A stretch of DNA of 7,168 nt from an uncultured Gemmatimonadota bacterium (GCA_946479995.1 CAMLIU010000075.1:1-7168), one strand, 5' to 3'. Counted from the first letter of the stretch, positions 1 to 6,085 are shown. Made by a program: numbers and translations. The notes: a model not told the origin generated them from the letters alone.

Positions 1-11
1 GGCGGCATCGC

Positions 12-30
12 GTGCCCCAGGGGGGCGCAC
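12..30 (+). terminator. Possible GC hairpin, end of an upstream unit
   Basis: GTGC at 12-15 can pair with GCAC at 27-30, and CCC at 16-18 with the following G run, leaving one bulged C. The next bases are TATCTT, only a weak T-rich stretch. It could be a terminator of a gene to the left of the window, or part of the leader of the lipoprotein gene that starts at 101. The G run makes a chance hairpin likely, so the call is weak. Confidence 0.2.
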
Positions 31-100
31 TATCTTCCGGTACCCGGCGACGACCGCCACCTCGCACTGCACGACGCGGTCAACCTTCGCCCATCACGCC

Positions 101-892
101 ATGCGCGCCTCGACGCTTCCCTTCCTCGTGGCCGGTCTCGCGTTCGCGGCCGGCTGCTCATCGCGGCCCACACCGTCGCCCTCGCCGGTACCGGCGGACG
201 GACGCGCCGTGCTCGCCCGCATGCACGACCGCTACGCGAGCACCTGGTACCACACGCTCACCTTCGTGCAGCGGACCACGCGGCACCTGCCGGACGGCAC
301 GACGCAGGTCTCCACCTGGTACGAGGCGCTGAAGGGACCGCGGCTCCGCATCGACATGGGCGATCCGGCGCAGGGGAACGGCGCGCTCTACACGGCGGAC
401 TCGGTGTACGTGGTGCGTGGCGGCAAGGTGGCGCGGGCCATCGCGGAGGGGAATCCATTCCTCCCGCTCATCTCCGGCGTCTACCTGCAGCCGCTCGACG
501 TGACCGTGGCGCAGCTCGCGCCGTACAAGGTGAACCTGTCCGCCGTGTACGCGCGCGACTGGGAGGGACAGCGCACCTTCGTCGTCGGCGCGGCGTCGCC
601 GGCCGACAGCACGTCGCCGCAGTTCTGGGTGGACGCGGACCGCCTCATCGTCACCCGCTTCCTGTTCCCGCTCTTCCCCACCCCGGACAACCGCGTGCAG
701 GATGCGCGGCTGGAGAACAACGTGCCGGTGGGCGGCGGCTGGCTCGCGACGCGTGTGCGCATGCTCGACCGCGGAGTGCCCGTGCAGACGGAGGAGTACT
801 CGGACTGGCGCGCCGACGTGCCGCTCGCCGATTCGTTCCTGCAGGCGGAGCACTGGAGCGAAGGTACGCACTGGGCCACTCCGCCCCGGTGA
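101..892 (+). CDS. Predicted lipoprotein, LolA/LolB-like fold suspected
   Basis: A 263-residue protein with a short lipoprotein signal peptide. A basic N-terminus (Met-Arg) and hydrophobic residues 6-17 lead to a lipobox, FAAGC, with the lipidated cysteine at residue 19. A Ser/Pro-rich tether (residues 20-32) follows. The rest is soluble and rich in alternating beta strands and aromatic residues, such as the TWYHTLTFVQRT segment near residue 48 and QFWVDADRLIVTRF near residue 174. This is the general look of outer-membrane lipoprotein-sorting (LolA/LolB superfamily) proteins and related DUFs, but I cannot name the exact family. It should be anchored in the envelope and face the periplasm. ATG at 101 is chosen because the signal peptide begins there; no strong Shine-Dalgarno sequence precedes it. 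The next gene is co-directional, 149 nt downstream. Function is unknown; carrying or binding a hydrophobic ligand is only an inference from the fold resemblance. Confidence 0.75.
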   Translation: MRASTLPFLVAGLAFAAGCSSRPTPSPSPVPADGRAVLARMHDRYASTWYHTLTFVQRTTRHLPDGTTQVSTWYEALKGPRLRIDMGDPAQGNGALYTADSVYVVRGGKVARAIAEGNPFLPLISGVYLQPLDVTVAQLAPYKVNLSAVYARDWEGQRTFVVGAASPADSTSPQFWVDADRLIVTRFLFPLFPTPDNRVQDARLENNVPVGGGWLATRVRMLDRGVPVQTEEYSDWRADVPLADSFLQAEHWSEGTHWATPPR

Positions 893-925
893 CCCTGCAC
901 ACCGGGCGCAACGGGGCCCGGTCAC
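885..925 (+). other. Overlapping hairpin-forming segments at the gene end
   Basis: CCCGGTG (885-891) is complementary to CACCGGG (900-906). ACCGGGC (901-907) is complementary to GCCCGGT (916-922). GTGACC (889-894) is complementary to GGTCAC (920-925). The pairings exclude one another. The first includes part of the stop codon of the upstream lipoprotein gene. No T run follows, so this is not a classical intrinsic terminator. It may end transcription weakly or may be chance in GC-rich DNA. Confidence 0.25.
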
Positions 926-1026
926 AGCGGATGCGCGCGCACGAGGCGACCATTGGTGCGCCCGATCGGACCGCGATGCCGACGTCCGGCAGCGCCGTGC
1001 GGGCACCACACGATTCATGCATCCGC

Positions 1027-1032
1027 GGAGGA
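1027..1032 (+). promoter_or_regulatory. Shine-Dalgarno site that sets the start at 1042
   Basis: GGAGGA lies 9 nt upstream of the ATG at 1042. This strong site, together with the signal peptide that begins there, makes 1042 the start rather than the in-frame GTG at 889, which overlaps the preceding stop codon. Confidence 0.8.
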
Positions 1033-1041
1033 ATTGCAGTC

Positions 1042-1854
1042 ATGGTGTCTTTCCGTCTCGCAGCACTTACGGCCATCATCGGGACCGGCGCGCTCGCCTG
1101 CGCCGACGGCACGGGTCCCGCCGCCAGCCGGCCGATGACCATTTCCTTCACCACGGCGTCCTCCGGCGCCGCGACCTTCTCGCGCACGCCGACGAGCGCC
1201 GCGTTCGACGCCACGACGCCGGCGCCCAGCGCGCTCGTCATCACGAAGGCGCAGTTGGTCATCGCCCGCATGGAGCTGCAGCAGGTGGGGGCCTCCTGCA
1301 CCAGCACGACCACCAGCGGTGACGACGACGCCGAGCACGAGGAGCACGGGTGTGCCGAGCTCCAGGTGGCGCCGACGATCGTGGACCTGCCGGTGAACGG
1401 CACGGTGGTGACGGCGCTCTCGATGCCGGTGCCGACCGGCACCTATTCGGGGCTCGAGGCGAAGATCCATCCGATCGGGTCGCAGTGGAGCCGCGGCCAG
1501 GCGTCCACGGCCTTCCTCGCCGCGCACCCGGAGTTCGACGGCGTGAACGTCCTCGTCGAGGGCACGTACAACGGCACGCCCTTCACCTACAGGGGCATGG
1601 CGATCGGCGAGCTCGAGCACCGCTTCGACCCGCCGCTCGAGGTGGGCACCGACCCGCTCAACCTCACGGTGAACGTGGACATGGCGTCGTGGTTCCGGGC
1701 GTCCGACGGCACGACGATCGATCCGTCCACGGCGAACCTCGGCGGCCCGAACGCCCTGCAGGTCGCGATCAACATCTCGCGCTCGCTGCATGCCTTCCGG
1801 GACGACGACCACGACGGGCACGACGATCACGACGAGGTGGGTGAGCACCACTGA
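1042..1854 (+). CDS. Lipoprotein with His/Asp-rich tail, DUF4382-like
   Basis: A 270-residue protein. Residues 1-19 form a lipoprotein signal peptide with lipidation at Cys20; the box ALAC is slightly atypical but acceptable. Residues about 66-150 contain the ordered pieces seen in DUF4382-type lipoproteins: a strand with ALVITKAQLVIARMELQQV, a DLPVNG segment, and a PTGTYSGLEAKI segment. Assignment to that family is by resemblance only. Two cysteines (86 and 104) bracket an acidic/His stretch, GDDDAEHEEHG (93-103), and could form a disulfide loop. The last 17 residues (254-270) are almost only Asp, His, Glu and Gly. Such a tail could bind divalent metals or calcium, but that is inference. It is predicted to be periplasmic or surface-attached. 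It is the last gene before the terminator at 1886-1911. The 149-nt gap before it leaves open whether it has its own promoter or is read through from the first lipoprotein gene. Confidence 0.78.
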   Translation: MVSFRLAALTAIIGTGALACADGTGPAASRPMTISFTTASSGAATFSRTPTSAAFDATTPAPSALVITKAQLVIARMELQQVGASCTSTTTSGDDDAEHEEHGCAELQVAPTIVDLPVNGTVVTALSMPVPTGTYSGLEAKIHPIGSQWSRGQASTAFLAAHPEFDGVNVLVEGTYNGTPFTYRGMAIGELEHRFDPPLEVGTDPLNLTVNVDMASWFRASDGTTIDPSTANLGGPNALQVAINISRSLHAFRDDDHDGHDDHDEVGEHH

Positions 1855-1885
1855 GCCCATCAGGCACCACCAGTGAGCCGTAAGG

Positions 1886-1911
1886 AAGGGCCGGGCGATC
1901 GCCCGGCCCTT
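1886..1911 (+). terminator. Perfect 26-nt palindrome, intrinsic-type terminator
   Basis: The 26 bases are a perfect palindrome centred on GCGATCGC at 1898/1899. In RNA this folds into an 11-bp, nearly all-GC stem with a GAUC tetraloop, starting AAGGG and ending CCCTT. T residues follow (TTTCT, 1910-1914), shorter than the E. coli norm. It lies 32 nt after the stop of the His/Asp-rich lipoprotein gene and before the kinase gene, as expected for a rho-independent terminator. Being symmetric, it could act from either side. Confidence 0.75.
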
Positions 1912-2082
1912 TCTGCATCGCTTCAGCGGGGCAGCCCGGCCCGTCCGCGCCGGACGCGCGATGCTGGTATCGTTCGTGTATGTGGATGCGGCCGCCTCGC
2001 ATGAGCCGGATCGACCGCGCTGCAGGCTCGCGCCAACATCCTCACGCCATCCCGTGAACTCCCGGTTCCACCCGCGTCAGCC
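1912..2082 (+). other. Upstream region of the kinase gene
   Basis: No gene is seen between the terminator and the kinase start. A small hairpin, CGTCCG-CGC-CGGACG, lies at 1942-1956. Next comes the only relatively AT-rich patch (around 1968-1986, TGGTATCGTTCGTGTATG), which is the most likely place for a promoter. No convincing -35/-10 pair or operator is visible. No Shine-Dalgarno site precedes the ATG at 2083. Confidence 0.35.
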
Positions 2083-4419
2083 ATGATGCCCGACGAGAAC
2101 AGCGCGCTCGACCATGATGTGCCGAGTGTCCTCCTCGTCGATGACCGCCCGGCCAATCTCGTGGCACTCGAGGCCGTCCTCGATCCGCTCGGCGTGCACC
2201 TCGTACGCGCCACGGGCGCCGAGGAGGCACTCGCGGCCGTGAAAACGCGTGAGTTCGCGGTCATCCTGCTCGACGTGCAGATGCCGGAGATGGATGGCTA
2301 CGAGGTGGCGCGCCGCATCAAGGCGCTGGAGGCGCCGCGACTGACGCCGGTCATCTTCCTCACCGCGCTCGACGAGGATCGCCGCCACGTGAGCGCCGGC
2401 TATGAGTCTGGCGCGGTGGATTACCTGTTCAAGCCGCTCGACCCCGAGGTGCTGCGCGCCAAGGTACGGGCGTTCGTCAGCATGTACGAGGAACGCGACG
2501 CCGCCGAACGCCGCGCACGCCGCCGCTACGCCGACCTGGCGCAGCGCGAGGCCGAGCGGGCCTCGGAGCGCCGCGCCGCGGCGATCCTCGAGAGCATCAC
2601 CGACGCCTTCTACGCCCTCGACGCCGACTTCCGCTTCACCTACGTGAACCGCCGCGCCGAGGAGCTGTGGGGACGCAGTCGCGATCAACTGGTGGGGCAC
2701 AACTTCGTGGCGGAGTTCCCGCAGGTCGTCGGCTCGGAGTCGTACGAGATGCACCGGCTCGTGATGTCGCGCCGGCAGCCCGCGCGGTTCGAGACGCTCT
2801 CACCCGTTCTGCAGCGCTGGATCTCGATGAACATCTACCCCGAGGCGAGCGGGGGCATCTCGTGCTACTTCCAGGACATCTCCGACCGGAAGGAAGCCGA
2901 GGCCGAACGCGAGCGCCTGCTGGACGCCGAGCACGCCGCGCGGACGCGCGCCGAGGAGGCGAACGCGGTGAAGTCGCAGTTCCTGGCGACGATGAGTCAC
3001 GAGCTGCGCACGCCGCTCAACGCGCAGATCGGCTACGCCCAGCTGCTGGACATGGGAATCGCCGGCCCGCTCACGCCGGAACAGCAGCACTACGTGCAAC
3101 GGCTGACGTCGAGCAGCGCACACCTCCTCGGCCTGATCAACGACATCCTCGACTTCTCGAAGATCGAGGCGGGGGAGATGCTCACGCACCATGAGCACGC
3201 ATTCACCGGCCCCGTGGTGCGAGACGCAATGGAACTGGTGCGTCCCATCGCCCGGGAGCGCGGCGTGGAGCTCGTGGACGAGCGTCCCGACGAGGACGGC
3301 GTTCCGTTCGTCGGCGACGAGCAGCGCGTGCGCCAGATCCTCGTCAACCTGCTGTCGAATGCAGCCAAGTTCACCGAGTCCGGCGGGCGGGTCACCGTCA
3401 CCTGCGGGCTCGAGGAGACGGCGCCGCCGAACGTGCAGGTCCACGGCAACGGGCCGTGGACATTCGTGCAGGTCGCCGACACCGGCATCGGCATCGCACC
3501 GGAGCAGCTCGCGCACATCTTCGATCCCTTCCATCAGGTGGACAGCACTCACACCCGTGCACGCGGAGGCACCGGCCTCGGCCTGGCCATCAGCCGCCGA
3601 CTCGCGCGCCTGATGGGAGGCGACCTCGTGGCCGACAGCACGCTGCAGGTGGGCTCGACGTTCACGGTCTGGCTGCCATCGGCCCGGACAGGGAGCATCG
3701 TTGCGGCTGCGGCCCCGGGTGTCCCGGCGTCCGAGGCTCCGCCGAAGGCACCGGAGCTGCAGCGTGAGCCGGCAGGCGACCGCGCCGCGCGCGCCACGCC
3801 GGTCGCGACGGAGACCACGCGGCCCGACGTGGCCGAGATCGGTGAGGTCGTGCGCAACGTGCTCGACGAGATCCTCGACGCCTACGTGGAGCGGCTGCGG
3901 AACGACCCGGCAACGCCGCGCGCGCGCCGGATGCGCCGCCCCGAGCTCGAGGATCACACGCTCACGCTCGTGTCCGACATCGCGCAGACGCTGCTCATCG
4001 TGGGGAAAGCCGGTCGCGACGCCTCGAAGCTGCTGCGCGACGGCAGCGCGATCCAGCACGCCATCGCTGAGCACCACGGCCGCCGACGACGCGAGCAAGG
4101 GTGGACGGAGACGGCGGTGCGCCGCGACCACCAGCTGCTGCGCGAGGAGATCGAACGCGCCGTGCGGACACGGCTGCGCGGACGGGCGAGCGCCGCGGGC
4201 GTGGAGGAGGGAGTCCAGCTCCTCCTCCAGCTCGTGCAGAACGCGGAAGGTGTGAGTACGCGTGCGTGGCGCCGCGTCCTCCATCTCGGTGGCATCCACC
4301 ACGAGCTGCAGCTCCTCCCCCAGCTCGTGCAGAACGCGCAAAGGGGGAGTACGAGGGCGTGGCGCCGCGCCGACGAGGAGCCGGGTGAGCCCGGCTCCCC
4401 GCCAGCGACTGGCGCCTGA
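2083..4419 (+). CDS. Hybrid sensor kinase: REC-PAS-HisKA-HATPase-RsbRD-like
   Basis: A 778-residue protein with no membrane segment, so cytoplasmic. Residues 14-132 form a receiver domain with acidic pair Asp20/Asp21, phosphoacceptor Asp64, Thr94 and Lys117. A charged coiled coil (about 133-165) leads to a PAS domain (165-268), then a second coiled coil (266-298). The HisKA motif SHELRTPLN carries the autophosphorylated His306. The ATPase domain shows the N box (Asn422/Asn426), G1 (DTGIG, 466-470), the F box near 480 and G2 (GGTGLGL, 495-501). All catalytic motifs look intact. After a Pro/Ala linker (535-580), residues about 583-700 resemble the RsbRD N-terminal family of stressosome and STAS-protein sensors, notably the HGRRRREQGW and LLREEIERAV segments; this assignment is tentative. 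Residues 705-765 come from a 93-nt tandem repeat. A receiver in front of the kinase suggests control by phosphotransfer from another kinase. No response regulator gene is adjacent. The start could be either of two consecutive ATGs. Confidence 0.9.
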   Translation: MMPDENSALDHDVPSVLLVDDRPANLVALEAVLDPLGVHLVRATGAEEALAAVKTREFAVILLDVQMPEMDGYEVARRIKALEAPRLTPVIFLTALDEDRRHVSAGYESGAVDYLFKPLDPEVLRAKVRAFVSMYEERDAAERRARRRYADLAQREAERASERRAAAILESITDAFYALDADFRFTYVNRRAEELWGRSRDQLVGHNFVAEFPQVVGSESYEMHRLVMSRRQPARFETLSPVLQRWISMNIYPEASGGISCYFQDISDRKEAEAERERLLDAEHAARTRAEEANAVKSQFLATMSHELRTPLNAQIGYAQLLDMGIAGPLTPEQQHYVQRLTSSSAHLLGLINDILDFSKIEAGEMLTHHEHAFTGPVVRDAMELVRPIARERGVELVDERPDEDGVPFVGDEQRVRQILVNLLSNAAKFTESGGRVTVTCGLEETAPPNVQVHGNGPWTFVQVADTGIGIAPEQLAHIFDPFHQVDSTHTRARGGTGLGLAISRRLARLMGGDLVADSTLQVGSTFTVWLPSARTGSIVAAAAPGVPASEAPPKAPELQREPAGDRAARATPVATETTRPDVAEIGEVVRNVLDEILDAYVERLRNDPATPRARRMRRPELEDHTLTLVSDIAQTLLIVGKAGRDASKLLRDGSAIQHAIAEHHGRRRREQGWTETAVRRDHQLLREEIERAVRTRLRGRASAAGVEEGVQLLLQLVQNAEGVSTRAWRRVLHLGGIHHELQLLPQLVQNAQRGSTRAWRRADEEPGEPGSPPATGA
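4216..4368 (+). repeat. Two-copy imperfect tandem repeat, period 93 nt
   Basis: Positions 4216-4275 and 4309-4368 align without gaps at an offset of 93 nt, with roughly seven differences in 60 bases. They share the core CAGCTCGTGCAGAACGCG and the end GTGGCGCCGCG. The period equals 31 codons, so the kinase frame stays open, and both copies encode QLVQNA...STRAWRR. The 33-nt spacer (4276-4308) is not repeated. The copies lie beyond the last recognisable kinase domain. Confidence 0.8.
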
Positions 4420-4434
4420 CGAGCGTCAGCGCGC
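4412..4434. terminator. Possible bidirectional hairpin between convergent stops
   Basis: CTGAC (4416-4420) pairs with GTCAG (4425-4429) around a GAGC loop. GCGC (4412-4415) pairs with GCGC (4431-4434) past one bulged C. The stem holds both facing stop codons, TGA at 4417-4419 and TCA at 4426-4428. There is no T run on either side, so it may be only a weak or factor-assisted terminator. Confidence 0.3.
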
Positions 4435-5115
4435 GCTGTTCTCGTCGGAGCGCGGGCGGCGGATGATGATCTCGTCCTGGCCGCCTTCGTTGCGCTTCAC
4501 CACTACGCTGTCCTCGGCGCGCAGTGGCACCCGCACCTCGGACTCTCCCGCCGCAACGGGGCGGTTGGCGGTGGATGCGGCGTCATCGATCCGCCGCGCA
4601 TCCTGTTCGCCCTTGCGCGAGTTGAAGAAGCGGCGATCGTCGAAGGTCTCGTCGTCGTAGAAGTCGCGCGATTCGCGCGCCGTGCTCGCTGCCGCGCCGG
4701 CGGCGAGTCCCTCGGCAGCCGACCGGCCGAAGGTGAAGTGCCGACGCACTTCGTACTCCTGCTCCCGCGTTACCGGGCCGTGCGTGTACGGGGGGAGGAG
4801 TCCCACCCGTTCGGCGGTGAGCGGGATCCGCACCACGTCGTGATCCTGCTCGATGTTCGCTGCGCCGATCGGCACGAGCACATCGCGGTCTTCCGGTGCG
4901 GCGGCCACCTCGCTGGTCAGGCGCACATCGAGATAGCGGGTGCGCATCGCATCGAGGTCCACGAGGAGCTCGTGCACCTTGCCGATCTCCGTGCCATCCG
5001 CGGCATCCACCCGCCAGCCGCGCACGTCGGGGTAGCCTTCGGCGACCTCGAAGTCGTCCACCTCGCCCAGGGGCGCGAGGCGGGATCCATCTGCGGTTTC
5101 GTAGTCCTTCGCCAT
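4426..5115 (-). CDS. PRC-barrel protein with YsnF/DUF2382-like C-terminus
   Basis: A 229-residue soluble acidic protein with no signal peptide or membrane segment. Residues about 20-110 form a PRC-barrel: DVRGWRVDAADGTEIGKV, then VHELLVDLDAMRTRYLDVRL, then DVLVPIGAANI and VRIPLTAERV. This fold is shared by the photosynthetic reaction-centre H subunit and RimM. The middle (about 130-185) is low in order, with Ala-rich and Asp/Arg/Phe-rich stretches. Residues 192-220 (SEVRVPLRAEDSVVVKRNE and the following IIIRR) resemble one strand unit of the DUF2382/YsnF stress-protein family, here much shorter than usual. ATG at 5115 is supported by GAGGA 7 nt upstream (5123-5127); the open frame extends further but is then composition-driven. 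It is the last gene of the LspA-like operon, 53 nt after the small membrane protein. A role in a stress or envelope response is inferred; the ligand or partner is unknown. Confidence 0.82.
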   Translation of the reverse strand: MAKDYETADGSRLAPLGEVDDFEVAEGYPDVRGWRVDAADGTEIGKVHELLVDLDAMRTRYLDVRLTSEVAAAPEDRDVLVPIGAANIEQDHDVVRIPLTAERVGLLPPYTHGPVTREQEYEVRRHFTFGRSAAEGLAAGAAASTARESRDFYDDETFDDRRFFNSRKGEQDARRIDDAASTANRPVAAGESEVRVPLRAEDSVVVKRNEGGQDEIIIRRPRSDENSAR

Positions 5116-5135
5116 GCGTGCATCCTCGAGTTGGA

Positions 5136-5152
5136 AGGTGGCAGCGCCACCT
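5136..5152 (-). promoter_or_regulatory. Intercistronic 7-bp hairpin
   Basis: AGGTGGC and GCCACCT pair around a 3-nt loop in the 53-nt gap between the small membrane protein gene and the PRC-barrel gene. The stem ends about 9 nt before the PRC-barrel ribosome binding site. No T run follows, so read-through is expected. It could protect or separate transcript segments, or it could be incidental. Confidence 0.35.
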
Positions 5153-5168
5153 CGGTGATCCGGTCGCG

Positions 5169-5411
5169 TCAGCGCGGTACCGTGGTATCGGCGCGCGGCG
5201 TAATGGTGGCGGCGCCAGCCGTGCTGTCGGTGGTCGCCGGCGGCGCCGCAGCGGGCGCCGTGATCGCCGTGGAGTCGGCCGGCGTGGCCGTAGTGGTGGT
5301 GCCATGGTTCGCCCACAGCCACCAGGCGACAGCGAGCACGACGATGAGAATCAGGAGCCACAGCCACCACAGGCTGTGCCCTTCCTTCCTCTGGATGGGA
5401 ATTTCGGCCAT
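5169..5411 (-). CDS. Small single-pass membrane protein, Thr/Ala/Pro tail
   Basis: An 80-residue protein of unrecognised family. Residues 1-13 are polar and include RKEGHS. Residues 14-33 form one strongly hydrophobic helix flanked by tryptophans (LWWLWLLILIVVLAVAWWLW). Residues 34-80 are a low-complexity Thr/Ala/Pro/Asp tail with no conserved motif. The positive N-terminus suggests the start lies in the cytoplasm and the tail in the periplasm, where such tails act as flexible tethers. ATG at 5411 is 4 nt past the stop of the LspA-like gene. Its ribosome binding site, GGGGAG (5422-5427 on the complement), lies inside the last codons of that gene, so the two are probably translationally coupled. 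The coding case rests on the helix, the site and the tight spacing. Function is unknown; an accessory subunit of the LspA-like protein is a guess from context. Confidence 0.72.
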   Translation of the reverse strand: MAEIPIQRKEGHSLWWLWLLILIVVLAVAWWLWANHGTTTTATPADSTAITAPAAAPPATTDSTAGAATITPRADTTVPR

Positions 5412-5415
5412 ACGA

Positions 5416-6078
5416 TCAACTCTCCCCTTTCGCGAGTGGACGACGGGTGGCTGCAGGTGCCTCGGCCTTCCCGTTGAGCAATGGCCGTTCCGGAAGCGGG
5501 CGCGGTTCGCGAATCGTCGTGCCCGCTGCGCTGCACACCACGCGTTTCCGGGCGGCCCGCGCCACGATGAAGGCCAGCCGGAGGCAGCAGAGGATGCCGA
5601 TGTAGGCGGCGACGTCGGCGACGTTGATCACGAGCCCGCTGCCCCGACCGTTGCTCAGGGCCAGGAAGTCGGGCACGCCTCCGGTGCTGCCGAGCATGCT
5701 GGCCAGGTTGCCGATGCCGGCGCCGGCAATGAGGCCAAGCGATTCGGGCGCCCCACGATCGAGCCGCGCGAGGCGGGACGAGACCGCCATGGACAGCAGG
5801 ACGGCGGTGACGGTGGCGGCGATGTTGATCTCGCGCGTCAGCGGCCCGAGCGAGAGGCTGAAGGCGCCGAGCGGATTGTGCACGACCTCGATGCCGAGCA
5901 GGCGACCGAGGAGGGGATGGCGCTCACCCGACCAGAGGGCGACGGCGAGCCACTTCGTGACGAGGTCGCCGTAGGCGACGAGGCCTGCCATGACGGCGAA
6001 GGATGCGCCCCCCGTGATGGGCGCCGACACGCGGCGCGCAGGAAGCAGCGAACGAAGGGGAAGCGACGACCACACCAC
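5416..6078 (-). CDS. LspA (signal peptidase II) homologue lacking a catalytic Asp
   Basis: A 220-residue integral membrane protein with four predicted helices (about 22-45, 84-102, 112-130, 150-174), as in lipoprotein signal peptidase. Conserved LspA elements are visible: Asp38/Lys42 (DLVTK), Asn68 with GAFS (71-74), Gly123-Asn124, Pro-Asp137-Phe, and INVAD with Asn152, Ala154 and Asp155. The aspartate of the GNxxD motif, one of the two catalytic aspartates (Asp102 in B. subtilis LspA), is Ser127 here: GNLASM. The codon is AGC, two changes from GAC, so a single base error does not explain it. An Arg/Pro-rich cytoplasmic tail of about 45 residues follows the last helix; standard LspA proteins end near 155-170 residues. 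GTG at 6078 is chosen because GAGG (6086-6089) lies 7 nt upstream. First gene of an apparent three-gene operon. It is probably not a working aspartyl peptidase and may bind lipoproteins or lipids instead; a changed activity cannot be excluded. Confidence 0.82.
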   Translation of the reverse strand: MVWSSLPLRSLLPARRVSAPITGGASFAVMAGLVAYGDLVTKWLAVALWSGERHPLLGRLLGIEVVHNPLGAFSLSLGPLTREINIAATVTAVLLSMAVSSRLARLDRGAPESLGLIAGAGIGNLASMLGSTGGVPDFLALSNGRGSGLVINVADVAAYIGILCCLRLAFIVARAARKRVVCSAAGTTIREPRPLPERPLLNGKAEAPAATRRPLAKGES

Positions 6079-6085
6079 GATGCGA

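Noticed and set aside
158..1018. Minus-strand open frames opposite the lipoprotein genes
   Set aside because: Composition is Arg/His-rich shadow sequence, and the plus-strand proteins have clear lipoprotein signals.
889..1041. GTG start at 889 for the second lipoprotein, overlapping the previous stop
   Set aside because: The added 51 residues have no signal peptide and would bury the lipobox. The ATG at 1042 has a strong GGAGGA site and begins the signal peptide.
2800..4341. Long minus-strand open frame of 513 codons opposite the kinase
   Set aside because: It lies fully antisense to a kinase with intact motifs. Its translation is Arg/His/Ala-rich without domains, as expected from codon bias in GC-rich DNA. 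Only the repeat part was kept as a finding.
4216..4368. CRISPR or insertion-sequence remnant in the kinase tail
   Set aside because: There are only two 60-nt copies with a 33-nt non-repeated spacer, kept in frame. No terminal inverted repeats or transposase sequence are visible.
5116..5370. N-terminal extension of the PRC-barrel gene to an upstream start
   Set aside because: The extension overlaps the small membrane protein gene in another frame and is His/Arg-rich. GAGGA before ATG at 5115 gives a better start.
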